Shown here: positions 39,723 through 48,545 of the stretch, in pieces
How the letters are laid out: each line of letters begins with the position of its first letter
Numbering within the stretch: position 1 is the first letter of the stretch
Assembly (NCBI GenBank): GCA_009760855.2
Contig: WPIO01000102.1
Location: 1,426,001 to 1,490,000, forward strand
Length of the DNA: 64,000 bases
Source of the DNA: Cristatella mucedo
Taxonomy: Eukaryota > Bryozoa > Phylactolaemata > Cristatellidae
Direction of reading: 5' to 3'
Position numbers and translations under genes: made by a program
Notes under the pieces: model-generated
Databases searched by the model: none
Seen by the model: the letters and a program-made list of their open reading frames with translations, nothing else
Told to the model about the DNA's origin: nothing

Positions 39723-39995
39723 ATGAAAATAGATAAAATCGCACAATTGGCTAAGTTAGAGCTAAACTACCAACAGAAGGAAAGAATGCAGCAAGAGATG
39801 GAAAAAATAATTGGCTGGATAGATAATTTATCTAAAGTTGATGTTTCCAGCGTAGAGCCAACCTACAATACTCTTTCTTCCTTAATATCTGCGGCAAAAA
39901 ATACGTCAAACCAAATAGATAGAGACTTGGCTCTTGGCAATGCATTCAATAAGGATGATGCATTTTTCTTGGTGCCAAATATCATAAATAAGTAA
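39723..39995 (+). CDS. gatC: Asp/Glu-tRNA amidotransferase subunit C
   Basis: The 90-residue product matches GatC: IAQLAKLELNYQQKERMQQEMEKIIGWIDNLSKVDVSSVEPTYN followed by a DRDLALGNAF-like segment and FFLVPNII at the end. GatC stabilises the GatCAB complex that makes Gln-tRNA or Asn-tRNA by transamidation. gatA and gatB are not adjacent here, which is unusual because gatC commonly precedes gatA. The typical final VP residues are present. Confidence 0.88.
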   Translation: MKIDKIAQLAKLELNYQQKERMQQEMEKIIGWIDNLSKVDVSSVEPTYNTLSSLISAAKNTSNQIDRDLALGNAFNKDDAFFLVPNIINK

Positions 39996-40017
39996 CAATT
40001 GGGGAATTGGGGCAATC

Positions 40018-41997
40018 ATGTCTAGCAAGAATCCAAAAAATAACGATCTTTTTTTGCAACCAGAAATGATAGATCGCGTTGCGGCGGAATTGGGTTTGAA
40101 GGAAGACGAATCTGGTATTGTAAGTTATGCTGAAAAATCAAACAATAAAAAAGATCTATTATCAGAAAAAAATATCGCATTAAGTTGTGTTCTGGAGTTT
40201 GGTTCTGGTGTTGGTGATTTTAACGCCGCAGCGAGTGAGACAAGTTTAGCGTTGGATTTGGATGGAAATTCTCTTCAGCGATCAATAAAAAATTCAATCT
40301 CAGATGAGGTAGATTATTTTTTGAAATCTGGAGTTGGTGTGGCAAGTGCAACAAGTGTTCTTGGCGAAAAAAATCACTCCTCTGTAAAAAATAAAACAAA
40401 ATCAAGTGTTTTGGTGGGTGATTATTCTTTGCAAGCAGTTCAGGAAGGTGGAACTTTTGAGGCTGTTGGCCGTTTGTATTTTGAGCGGCCTAACAATTTA
40501 ATGAAAAACGATGAACCTTATGTTGTTGGTGCTGATTTGCCTTCTGAAGTGGTAAAAAAAGCCAATAATGCCAATTGCTTTATTGGCAAAAATATGGATT
40601 CAGCTTTGCCGGATTGTTTCGAAGAGGGTTTTTTTGGTGGGGCATGTAATGTGGATTTGCATCAATTTACTCATTGTAATGGTGATGATGATCTGCCAAA
40701 TTTAGGTGGCGATATTGATTCAAATCATGCAAAAAAATGCAATAGCATTGATCGTCTTAATGTTGATGAGGGTAGAGGAGGGGAAATACTTGATATGCTT
40801 GATTGTTCTGTCAAAGATTGCAATTCATCCGAAACAAATGTAAAATCAAGATTAAAAAATGATAATTTGAGCCATGAAGATTTTGAGTATTTGGAAGATG
40901 AACTGATTGATGATTTGCTTTCTGAAATATACAGCGATGATGTTGGCGGCAATTACGATGGGCGGTTAAATGAAGATATTTCCGGATCTCAAAAATTAGA
41001 AAAAAAAGCAGAAGCAAAAAATCCTGATGTTAAAGATTTAACAATCAAGGCAAAGAGCATGGATTTGAGTTTAGAATCTTATCTTTATGGCGATGGATTG
41101 GTTGCGGGGCAGGGTGATTTTGATTGTAAAAAAAAGAATAATAATGCAGAAAAATCATCCAAAAATATTATGTCCAGTGATAACGATCATGATAAAAAAA
41201 ATAATTCCTTAAATAGTGCAAAGAATTTGGCACAAAACAATCCAAAAAATAACAAATCGGTCACAAATAACCTTCAAGATATTCCAAAAGCAACGGCAAT
41301 AAATGCGTTAAAGGATAGTCATTCTCATCGCACTGGACACAGAACGAGAATGAAGGAGCGTTTTATGAATTTGCCGCTGGAGACGATGCATGATTACGAA
41401 TTGCTGGAGATGGTTTTGTATTTATCTAATGCACGGTCAGATGTTAAACCAACCTCCAAGGCCATGCTAAAAGAATATGGCTCGCTAAAAAATATTATCC
41501 TATCAGATCCAGAAAAAAATAAATTTCCTAACCTGAAAAAATACGGCAGCGCCATCCCATTTGTTATGAGGCTATTGAAGGAATCTTGCATTCGAATTCT
41601 AAAAACCGAAGCTCAGGAAAATATTATTCTCTCTGATTGGTTTGCCGTTATAGATTATCTGCGAATTAAATTTGGCAAAATAACATTCGAGCAATTTGTT
41701 GTAGTATATCTGGATGTTTCTTATAGGGTTGTGGCTTTTGAGGAACTTGGTTGTGGTACAATAGACGAAAGTACGGTTTATATTAGAGAGGTGATAAAAA
41801 AAGCCTTGCAATATGGCTCAACTTCAATAGTTTTGTCTCACAATCATTTTTCCGGAAACTTCAATCCATCAAAGGCAGATATTCAAATTACTGCTGCTAT
41901 ATCGGAGGCTTGCAGGGTCGTGAATATAGCGGTGATAGATCATATAATTATAACTGCAGATGGTCACTTTAGTTTTAGAGAAAATGAGCTACTTTAG
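40018..41997 (+). CDS. RadC-family JAMM protein with a ~430-residue N-terminal extension
   Basis: The C-terminal ~225 residues are RadC-like: GHRTRMKERF, then DYELLEMVLYLSNARSDVKPTSKAML, then YREVIKKAL-like sequence and LSHNHFSGNFNPSKAD, the JAMM zinc site. The site has His608, His610 and Asp621 in the right spacing, but the usual proline after the second His is Phe611. Standard RadC is ~220 residues. The N-terminal ~430 residues are rich in Asp, Asn, Ser and Lys with no recognised domain, and contain acidic runs near residues 290-310. Despite its name, the family's role is unclear; it is often tied to phage or plasmid biology and competence. The gene follows gatC by 22 bases. The frame is continuous, so this is not an annotation artefact. 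Confidence 0.75.
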   Translation: MSSKNPKNNDLFLQPEMIDRVAAELGLKEDESGIVSYAEKSNNKKDLLSEKNIALSCVLEFGSGVGDFNAAASETSLALDLDGNSLQRSIKNSISDEVDYFLKSGVGVASATSVLGEKNHSSVKNKTKSSVLVGDYSLQAVQEGGTFEAVGRLYFERPNNLMKNDEPYVVGADLPSEVVKKANNANCFIGKNMDSALPDCFEEGFFGGACNVDLHQFTHCNGDDDLPNLGGDIDSNHAKKCNSIDRLNVDEGRGGEILDMLDCSVKDCNSSETNVKSRLKNDNLSHEDFEYLEDELIDDLLSEIYSDDVGGNYDGRLNEDISGSQKLEKKAEAKNPDVKDLTIKAKSMDLSLESYLYGDGLVAGQGDFDCKKKNNNAEKSSKNIMSSDNDHDKKNNSLNSAKNLAQNNPKNNKSVTNNLQDIPKATAINALKDSHSHRTGHRTRMKERFMNLPLETMHDYELLEMVLYLSNARSDVKPTSKAMLKEYGSLKNIILSDPEKNKFPNLKKYGSAIPFVMRLLKESCIRILKTEAQENIILSDWFAVIDYLRIKFGKITFEQFVVVYLDVSYRVVAFEELGCGTIDESTVYIREVIKKALQYGSTSIVLSHNHFSGNFNPSKADIQITAAISEACRVVNIAVIDHIIITADGHFSFRENELL

Positions 41998-42213
41998 CTG
42001 CTATGTTGTCGAGATTTGAGTTAACGCAGATTATCTATTTTTTGGCAATTAATTCAATTTTAAGTTGTTTTTTAAGTCAAAAAATCATGCCGTTAGTGTG
42101 TTGTAGGTTTTGCTGGACTTCTTGATATTTTTTGCATCAAAAAACTACAAAAAATCTATTGCTGCTCAGGGCAGGTTTGGGGTAGTTAAAATAAAATTAT
42201 TCACACATTGCGA

Positions 42214-42226
42214 TTGACATTAAATA
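42214..42226 (+). promoter_or_regulatory. TTGACA -35-like element of the pyrF operon
   Basis: TTGACATTAAATA lies 72 bases before the pyrF start. The same TTGACA-WTAAAW pattern precedes ilvE, rpsD, fabI and, on the other strand, ccmA. A clear TATAAT at the normal spacing is not visible. Confidence 0.5.
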
Positions 42227-42290
42227 TATTGTCCAAATGTGACTTTTTAGATAATTGCCACAAATTTAAAAAGTCATTACAGTTCTTATT

Positions 42291-43073
42291 ATGCAGCTAG
42301 CCGCATTGAAAAGATTGCAAAACTTATGCGAGAGTAAAAAAACACTACTTTGCTTGGGAATTGATCCAAGAAGTGATGATTTATCTGAAGCTAGAAGTCG
42401 TGCAGATTTCATTATTTCCGAAGTTAGCGATTGTGTTGCGGCGGTAAAATTTAATTCTGCCTTTTTTGAATCTTTTGGTGGGGAAGGACTAGATGTAATG
42501 TGTGATCTGATTGCTAAGGTTAAATCTTCAGCTTTTGTTATAGTGGATGGCAAGCGTGGAGACATAGCTGAAACTTCAGAGGCTTACGCCCAATCTGCCT
42601 TTAATTTTTTGGATGCAGACGCAGTAACGGTCAATCCTTTTATGGGGCTTGAATCTATTGAGCCATTTATAAAAAATCCAGAAAGAGGTGCTTTTGTATT
42701 GTGCAAAACCTCCAATATTGGCTCCAGAGAATATCAAGAATTGATACTTGCCGATGGTAGCAAATTATACGAAAAAGTAGCACATGACGTTAAGATGCTA
42801 CACAAAGAATGTAGTGTTGGTTTGGTTGTTGGTGCAACCGATTATTCTTCTGCAAAAAATATTAGAAAAATAGCTCCAGAATCTTGGTTTTTAATGCCAG
42901 GAGTTGGTGCTCAGGGTGGTAGATTGGAAGAAATTATTCCATCCTGCTTAAATAGCAATAAAACAGGCGTCTTAATTAATGTTTCTCGTGCAATTTGGCA
43001 CGCCGAAGATCCTAAAAAAACCGCCACAGAACTAAACAATTTAATTAATCGATTGCAAGATGAATCCAAATGA
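42291..43073 (+). CDS. pyrF: Orotidine-5'-phosphate decarboxylase (type 2)
   Basis: The 260-residue product is the longer type 2 OMP decarboxylase. Motifs are LCLGIDPRSDD, AAVKFNSAFFESFGG, then VIVDGKRGDIAETSEAYA with the catalytic Asp86, Lys88 and Asp91, VTVNPFMGLESIEPF, and MPGVGAQGG near the end. It catalyses the last step of UMP synthesis. pyrE starts 14 bases before its stop, so the two are coupled. Complete and ordinary. Confidence 0.95.
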   Translation: MQLAALKRLQNLCESKKTLLCLGIDPRSDDLSEARSRADFIISEVSDCVAAVKFNSAFFESFGGEGLDVMCDLIAKVKSSAFVIVDGKRGDIAETSEAYAQSAFNFLDADAVTVNPFMGLESIEPFIKNPERGAFVLCKTSNIGSREYQELILADGSKLYEKVAHDVKMLHKECSVGLVVGATDYSSAKNIRKIAPESWFLMPGVGAQGGRLEEIIPSCLNSNKTGVLINVSRAIWHAEDPKKTATELNNLINRLQDESK

Positions 43074-43656
43074 TTTAAAATTTATAGCCGAAAACCTCTT
43101 CACTTCTGGATGTTGTAAAATTGGTTCTTTTCAACTTAAGTCTGGTATAAATTCTCCAATTTATATAGATTTACGCTTACTTGCCGGATATCCGATATTA
43201 TTAAAAAAAATTGCAGATCTATATATTGATCGACTGAAATCTTTATCTTTTGATAGGCTTGGTGCCATTCCTTACTCTTCAATTCCCATTACAACCGCCA
43301 TATCTCTTGCGACTGAAAAGCCAATGATTTACTATAGAAAAGAGGCAAAAAACTATGGCACAAAGGCATTAATAGAGGGGCCTTATAAAGTTGGTGATAA
43401 GGTGGTTTTGATAGATGATGTTCTGAGTTCTGGAGAAAGTGCAAAGGAGGCAATCTCTAAATTTAAAGAAGGTCAATTAAATCCTAACAATTTGATAGTT
43501 TTAATTGACAGGTCAAAGAAAAATGCATTAATAAAAATAGAAGATTGTGCAATTCATTCTGTGGTAAAAATAGCAGAACTTTTGACTTATTGGATCGGTG
43601 GTGACTTGATAACTTCGGAACAATATCAAGATATAATCAATTTTATTGAAAATTGA
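43060..43656 (+). CDS. pyrE: Orotate phosphoribosyltransferase
   Basis: The 198-residue product has FQLKSGINSPIYIDLRLL (substrate end), YYRKEAKNYGTKALIEG with the catalytic lysine loop (about residues 92-106), and the PRPP-binding signature VVLIDDVLSSGES (about residues 115-127). It converts orotate and PRPP to OMP, the step before PyrF. Its frame overlaps both neighbours, with pyrD starting at or next to its stop. Confidence 0.95.
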   Translation: MNPNDLKFIAENLFTSGCCKIGSFQLKSGINSPIYIDLRLLAGYPILLKKIADLYIDRLKSLSFDRLGAIPYSSIPITTAISLATEKPMIYYRKEAKNYGTKALIEGPYKVGDKVVLIDDVLSSGESAKEAISKFKEGQLNPNNLIVLIDRSKKNALIKIEDCAIHSVVKIAELLTYWIGGDLITSEQYQDIINFIEN

Positions 43657-43657
43657 A

Positions 43658-44749
43658 GTGTGGTTCAAATTAATTAAGTTTTTTTGGACTAGAATTTTTA
43701 GGCCGATTCTTTTTAAATTGGATCCAGAAAAATCTCATACTTTAGCTTTAAATTCACTTAGTATTTACGGTTATTTACTAAGTGGTGTTTCGTTAAAAAA
43801 AGATGATATTTCTTTGGATGTTGGCGGTTTTTTTGTAAAAAAATGCAGCAATCCAATAGGAATGGCTGCCGGTTTTGATAAAAATGGCAAGGCAATACTT
43901 GGCATGGAAAGAATGGGATTCGGATTTGCAGAGTTGGGCACGGTAACGCCTTTGGAGCAGGTCGGCAATAATACTCCAAGGATATGGAGGGATGTTGAAA
44001 ATATGGCAATTATTAATTCTATGGGCTTCCCAAATCTTGGCATTGGGAAAATTGTTGATAAAATGCAGCTATATCGAGATTCAAGGCATCAAAGAATGAT
44101 TATAGGACTAAATATTGGTAAGGGAATTAATACTCCTTTAGAGCTTGCGGTGGAGGATTATTTGCTGTGCTTAAAATTGGCCAAAAATCTACCAGATTAT
44201 ATTTCAATAAACATTAGCAGCCCCAACACTCCAATGTTGAGAAGTCTGCTCCATAAGGAGAATTTGGAGCCGTTTTTAATGGCGATAAAAAATGGAAATC
44301 AATATAAATTACCAATATTTATTAAAATATCTCCAGATATAGAGTTAAAAGAACTGGACGATATTGTTGATTCTTGTCTTGCTGCCGATGTTTGTGGCAT
44401 TGTTGCAACAAATACAATCAATAGGCCACATAAAATATCTATACAGTATAGAAAAAATTTGGGCGGACTAAGTGGAGAGCCGCTAAACAAAAAGAGCAAT
44501 GAAATAGTTCAACATCTTCACAAACAAACAAAAGGAAAAATAAAAATAATTGCCTCAGGCGGAGTTTTGGAGCCTAAATCTTTTATTGAAAAAATAAAAT
44601 ATGGGGCAACTGTTGTTCAGTGTTATAGTGGTCTTGTTTATTATGGACCAACTTTAATAAAAGAATCGCAGGATGCAATCAAGCAAGAATGCTTGAATTT
44701 GGGCATATCCAACTATCAACAATTAATAGGATTAGATGTAAAATTATGA
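43658..44749 (+). CDS. pyrD: Dihydroorotate dehydrogenase (quinone, class 2)
   Basis: I prefer the GTG at 43658, one base after the pyrE stop, giving MWFKLIKFFW. The TTG at 43646 is an alternative. The product (about 363 residues) has an N-terminal amphipathic helix for membrane binding, LDPEKSHTLAL, NPIGMAAGFDKNGKAI, FAELGTVTPLEQVGN with RIWR, NSMGFPNLG, the NISSPNTPMLR catalytic region, IFIKISPDI, VATNTI, and IIASGGV with VQCYSGLVYYGP. Class 2 enzymes pass electrons to membrane quinone. With pyrF and pyrE it forms a compact pyrimidine operon, and the next gene overlaps its stop by ATGA. Confidence 0.95.
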   Translation: MWFKLIKFFWTRIFRPILFKLDPEKSHTLALNSLSIYGYLLSGVSLKKDDISLDVGGFFVKKCSNPIGMAAGFDKNGKAILGMERMGFGFAELGTVTPLEQVGNNTPRIWRDVENMAIINSMGFPNLGIGKIVDKMQLYRDSRHQRMIIGLNIGKGINTPLELAVEDYLLCLKLAKNLPDYISINISSPNTPMLRSLLHKENLEPFLMAIKNGNQYKLPIFIKISPDIELKELDDIVDSCLAADVCGIVATNTINRPHKISIQYRKNLGGLSGEPLNKKSNEIVQHLHKQTKGKIKIIASGGVLEPKSFIEKIKYGATVVQCYSGLVYYGPTLIKESQDAIKQECLNLGISNYQQLIGLDVKL

Positions 44750-45504
44750 TAAAAAAAATAATTTCTTTTATGGCTACTTTTTTATTAATAATTAATTTTA
44801 GCTTTGCCAGTTCCAACAATATTACAATTAAAACACCAAAAATAATATTCATGGACTGGGATGGAACTATTGCAAATAACCATAAATATCTCAATAAAGC
44901 TGGAGTTGAAGCCTTTGTGGCAATGGGTGGCGATGCTAAAAAAATTCAAACACAAGGTAAGTCCATTATGTTGCAAGTATCGGATTATTTAAATAAAGAG
45001 GATTTTGAGAAATTTGCCGCCATAAGATTTAAGATTTATAAGAATATTATTATGGGCAAAAAAACATACCCTTTTCAGAAAAATATTCTACAATTTATTC
45101 AAAAAGCAAAAGAATCAAATATTTCTATAGTAATTGTTAGTGGTAAGAGAATAGCACAATTAAAGATTGAGGCTGAGGAACTTTCTGGTATTGGTTCTTA
45201 TGTAGGTGGTATTTTTGGTGGTGGCAGTTTTCAAAATTATAAGAAGCCAAGCAAAGAATTAGCTGAATTTATCAACAAAAAGCACAATCCTAATAAATTG
45301 CCATGTTGGTTTTTTGGCAATAGGTTGAAAGATGTAATTATGGCCGAATATATGGGCTGCGAGGCAATAATAATACATAATAAATTATCCAACAAGTTAA
45401 ATAAAACAGAGCTTGATCAAATTCGTAAAAGAGCTACAATAATTAAAGATTATTCTTCCATATCTAAGGCATTGAAGTGGCAAAATCATTCAATTAATCA
45501 ATAA
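44746..45504 (+). CDS. Exported HAD-family phosphatase
   Basis: From the ATG at 44746 the ~252-residue product begins with a signal peptide (MIKKIISFMATFLLIINFSFASS). The mature part starts with HAD motif I FMDWDGTIAN (Asp nucleophile and second Asp). Motif II is IVIVSGKR and the motif IV region contains FGNRLKDVIMAEYMGCEAIII. The cap is helical. The target is probably a phosphomonoester or a phosphate-transferring substrate in the periplasm. It overlaps pyrD in an ATGA, suggesting coupling to pyrimidine synthesis. HAD proteins with signal peptides are uncommon, and the residue for the second basic catalytic position (Lys in SGK) is present. Confidence 0.75.
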   Translation: MIKKIISFMATFLLIINFSFASSNNITIKTPKIIFMDWDGTIANNHKYLNKAGVEAFVAMGGDAKKIQTQGKSIMLQVSDYLNKEDFEKFAAIRFKIYKNIIMGKKTYPFQKNILQFIQKAKESNISIVIVSGKRIAQLKIEAEELSGIGSYVGGIFGGGSFQNYKKPSKELAEFINKKHNPNKLPCWFFGNRLKDVIMAEYMGCEAIIIHNKLSNKLNKTELDQIRKRATIIKDYSSISKALKWQNHSINQ

Positions 45505-45527
45505 AAACACAATAGAATAAAAAGTAG

Positions 45528-45540
45528 TTGACAATAAAAT
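45528..45540 (+). promoter_or_regulatory. TTGACA -35-like element before rpsD
   Basis: TTGACAATAAAAT is identical over 13 bases to the element before fabI at 47701. It lies 106 bases before the rpsD ATG. No clear TATAAT follows at the standard distance. Confidence 0.5.
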
Positions 45541-45638
45541 ATCCAATTATCACCTGCGACTGAATGTCCTTGGTCATGATTGATGTGCTAGGGTTCTTAA
45601 CTTTATGTAAAATATATAATCGATCATTATTTTCATTT

Positions 45639-46250
45639 ATGGCATCTGGATCTCCGAAATATAAAATTAGCAGAACGCTTGGTTGTAATCTATGGGGGCG
45701 CGAAAAGGACCCTTATAATTTTAAGAATTACTATCCAGGCCAACACGGAAGAACCGTAATGCGTTCAAACTCTCAGTATGCCAAGCAATTGAAGGCAAAG
45801 CAAAAGTTGAGATTCTATTACAATATGAGGGAGGAGCAATTTAGGAGATTTTTCAAGATGGCTCTTGCTGAACGAGGCGACACAGGTCAAAATCTCATAA
45901 GATCATTAGAGAGGAGGCTTGATGCTGTTATTTATCGTGCCAACATTGCATCAACTATCTTTGCTGCTGCTCAGTTAATTTCCCATGGTCACATTTTGGT
46001 TGACGGTAAGCGTGTAAATTGCAGATCTTATTTGGTTAAGATTGGTCAGGTTGTTTCCGTAAGCGACTCCGCCAAGAATCACGAGCAGATAGTTGCTTCG
46101 CTGGCAAAAAAGGTTAGACACATACCGGAGTATATGAAATTTGACGAACAATCTTCCTCTATTTGTTTTTTAAGATATCCATCATCTAAGGAAGTTCCTT
46201 ATGAATGCTCGGTTGATCCTGCGTTGGTTGTTGAATATTATTCCAAGTAA
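45639..46250 (+). CDS. rpsD: 30S ribosomal protein S4
   Basis: The start is the ATG at 45639 (MASGSPKYKISR), because an upstream in-frame ATG at 45564 would add 25 unconserved residues. The ~203-residue product is typical S4: KISRTLGCNLWGR, YYPGQHG, KLRFYYNMREEQFRRFFKMA, RRLDAVIYRANIAST, then the S4 domain AAQLISHGHILVDGKRVNCRSY. S4 initiates 30S assembly and regulates its own operon in some bacteria. It has its own TTGACA-type element, outside the usual alpha operon. Confidence 0.97.
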   Translation: MASGSPKYKISRTLGCNLWGREKDPYNFKNYYPGQHGRTVMRSNSQYAKQLKAKQKLRFYYNMREEQFRRFFKMALAERGDTGQNLIRSLERRLDAVIYRANIASTIFAAAQLISHGHILVDGKRVNCRSYLVKIGQVVSVSDSAKNHEQIVASLAKKVRHIPEYMKFDEQSSSICFLRYPSSKEVPYECSVDPALVVEYYSK

Positions 46251-46254
46251 TACT

Positions 46255-46752
46255 ATGAATCCAGATCAAAGAAACACAGAAAGCACGTCCCCAACAGTTT
46301 CTGTGGTTAGGCAGTATGTTTCAAATCTTGTAGTAGCAAATGCTGTTGATGTTGTTGCCGATATTAAGGGTCAAATAAAGCAACCTAATGTTACAGTCAA
46401 TCTCAATACTGGATCACAAAAAGTTTCTGAAGATCCTGAGTTGGATGGTCTTTACTATTCAACAATCAACATTGATATTAGTGTAGATGGATCTGAGGCA
46501 AATTTATTAAAGCTTAATCTTGCCTACTCTGGTGTTTTTAAAGTAAAAAATGTTCCAGAATCTGATATAGAGCCAATTCTTTTAATATATTGTCCGAGCA
46601 TATTATTTCCATTTGTAAGAAAGATAGTTGCGGATGCTACTGCAGAGTCTGGATTTCCAGCTCTAATGCTCGATATGGTTGATTTTGCGAAAATGTACAC
46701 AGAAAATAAAGCAAAATCAGTGCAGTCAGCAGGAGCAACGACGATTCAGTAG
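46255..46752 (+). CDS. secB: Protein-export chaperone SecB
   Basis: The start at 46255 (MNPDQRN) follows rpsD by four bases. The 165-residue product matches SecB: VRQYVSNLVVANA, then VSEDPELDGLYYSTINIDISVDG, VFKVKNVPESDIEPILLIYCPSILFPFVRKIVADATAESGFPALML and DMVDFAKMY. SecB keeps precursor proteins unfolded for SecA. Length and motif order are normal. Confidence 0.95.
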   Translation: MNPDQRNTESTSPTVSVVRQYVSNLVVANAVDVVADIKGQIKQPNVTVNLNTGSQKVSEDPELDGLYYSTINIDISVDGSEANLLKLNLAYSGVFKVKNVPESDIEPILLIYCPSILFPFVRKIVADATAESGFPALMLDMVDFAKMYTENKAKSVQSAGATTIQ

Positions 46753-47030
46753 TGCGAATTTTTTTAAGACCTTGTTTATTTGGAGGATCTATATTTTAGA
46801 ATATTGTTATTGTGTTTTTGATAGTCTGATTTTTATTTAGTGCTATATTTTTTTCATTAATGATAATCTAGCACCGCTTCTTGATGGAAAAATTATCATT
46901 GTAATGACAGTTATTTTGGCTTTTTTATCTGCCTTATTTGATTTATTGGGCTTTGCATCACGATATTTTAATCTAATTTAATCTAGCTGATAAAATAATT
47001 CACTTGCTCTCACTTTTTTGCTATTTTCTT

Positions 47031-47627
47031 TTATTCATTTTTTAGGGTTATTTTGATTGAAATTATTTCATCAAAAAATGATCCATGAGCTGAGAAAAAT
47101 ACTATTTTTCCTTGTGCAACGGCATTTTCAAAAAGTCCTTTTAGCAACTCTAATGATATTTTATCTAGATAGCTATCGGCCTCATCTATCAGCCAAATAG
47201 AGCTTGGGCAGGTCAGAAATTTTGATAGTCCAACTTTTCTTGCCGTTCCAGAAGATAATTTGTTCATTTTTGTATCTCTAAAGGTATCTAGCTTGAAGAA
47301 TTTTATTGCCGCTTCGCTTAAGTCGTGTGAGGAGTAAAGTTTGGAAATTTCCGAAATATGTTTAATGGCTCTCTCGTTTGGTCGAACTTCGTTTTTATCA
47401 AATAGACTTAAAATAGATTGTTCCTTTTTGTTTCTATGTCCAATCTCGCAACCATCTATTTTTATGGACCCAGAATAGCAATCATTGATTCCTGCCAATG
47501 TTTTTAAAAAAGCTGTCTTTCCAATTCCATTCTTGCCATCTATTTTAATGGCACAACCAGCATCAATAACGCAAGAAACAGGTAAAAATGTAGCATAGGA
47601 AATGGAGAAATTTTCTATTGCTATCAT
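47031..47627 (-). CDS. ccmA: Heme exporter ABC ATPase CcmA
   Basis: The 198-residue product is an ABC ATPase with Walker A GKNGIGKT, a short helical region, the signature LSSGTARKVGLSKFL, and Walker B SIWLIDEADSYLD followed by a SAHGS switch histidine. The LSSGxxRKVGLSKFL variant and short length are characteristic of CcmA, which energises heme export for cytochrome c maturation together with CcmB and CcmC. Neither of those is nearby. Divergent from fabI across a 12-base inverted repeat. Confidence 0.8.
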   Translation of the reverse strand: MIAIENFSISYATFLPVSCVIDAGCAIKIDGKNGIGKTAFLKTLAGINDCYSGSIKIDGCEIGHRNKKEQSILSLFDKNEVRPNERAIKHISEISKLYSSHDLSEAAIKFFKLDTFRDTKMNKLSSGTARKVGLSKFLTCPSSIWLIDEADSYLDKISLELLKGLFENAVAQGKIVFFSAHGSFFDEIISIKITLKNE

Positions 47628-47676
47628 ATGTGTATGGTTGAAATATAAATCTATGTGGCACTATTTATTAGTAATA

Positions 47677-47711
47677 TTTATTGTCAAGAATGCTTTAGTC
47701 TTGACAATAAA
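47677..47711. promoter_or_regulatory. Perfect inverted repeat containing divergent TTGACA elements (ccmA/fabI)
   Basis: TTTATTGTCAAG (47677-47688) and CTTGACAATAAA (47700-47711) are a perfect 12-base inverted repeat separated by 11 bases. Each arm contains a TTGACA pointing to the adjacent gene, about 46-55 bases before its start. The same element class is found elsewhere in the window, so these are probably two -35 regions placed back to back. A dimeric regulator operator is the alternative. Confidence 0.6.
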
Positions 47712-47751
47712 ATAACCACATCAAATTAAGAGTCAAATAATTGCAATATGT

Positions 47752-48543
47752 ATGAATTTGTTGAAAAATAAAAAAGGCTTAATCTTGGGGGTTGCAAACG
47801 ATAGGTCTATTGCTTGGGGTATAGCAAAAGAAGCGAACGCTCAGGGTGCTGAGTTGATTTTTAGCTATCAGGGAGACATTATTCTAAAGAGACTTCAGCC
47901 TTTGGCATCTTCTATTGGTTGTAGTAATCTAATTAAATGTGACGTTGCCTCCGATGCAGACATTGAATCTATGTTTGGAGAAATTAAAGCAAAACATGGA
48001 AAAATAGATTTTATTTTGCATAGCGTGGCCTTTTCAAATAAGGATAATCTTCGCGGTAAATATCTAGATGTTTCTAGGGTCGATTTTGCTTTGGCTCTGG
48101 ATATTTCTTGTTACTCTCTTACGGCGGTTGCTAGGCATTCTGATGGAATTTTAAATGATGGTGGTAGTATCGTGGCCATGACATACCTTGGAGCCGAAAG
48201 AGTCGTTCCAAATTATAATGTTATGGGAATTGCGAAGGCGGCTTTGGAGTGTAGTATTAAATATTTGGCTAGCGATTTAGGTGCCAATGGGATAAGGGTT
48301 AACGGAATATCTTCCGGTCCAATTAAAACGCTGGCCGCATCTGGTATTGGAGATTTTAAGAGCGTTTTAGATTTTAATGAAGCAAACTCTCCCTTAAAAA
48401 GAAATGTTACAACTCAGGATGTTGCCGGTGCTGCGGTTTTCTTGTTTAGCGATTTATCTTCTGGCATTACAGGCGAAAATATTCATGTTGATTCTGGCTA
48501 TCATACTGTTGGAATTCCATCTAATTTTGCTAATAATAAATAG
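47752..48543 (+). CDS. fabI: Enoyl-[acyl-carrier-protein] reductase (NADH), FabI
   Basis: The 263-residue product is FabI. It has GLILGVANDRSIAWGIAK (NADH-binding), ILHSVAFSNKDNLRGKYLD, the catalytic Tyr145 and Tyr155-x6-Lys162 in YLGAERVVPNYNVMGIAKAALE, and a VNGISSGPIKTLAASGI loop. It performs the last reduction step in fatty acid elongation. Complete. First gene of an apparent fabI, atpG, ileS C-fragment transcript. Confidence 0.95.
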   Translation: MNLLKNKKGLILGVANDRSIAWGIAKEANAQGAELIFSYQGDIILKRLQPLASSIGCSNLIKCDVASDADIESMFGEIKAKHGKIDFILHSVAFSNKDNLRGKYLDVSRVDFALALDISCYSLTAVARHSDGILNDGGSIVAMTYLGAERVVPNYNVMGIAKAALECSIKYLASDLGANGIRVNGISSGPIKTLAASGIGDFKSVLDFNEANSPLKRNVTTQDVAGAAVFLFSDLSSGITGENIHVDSGYHTVGIPSNFANNK

Positions 48544-48545
48544 CT

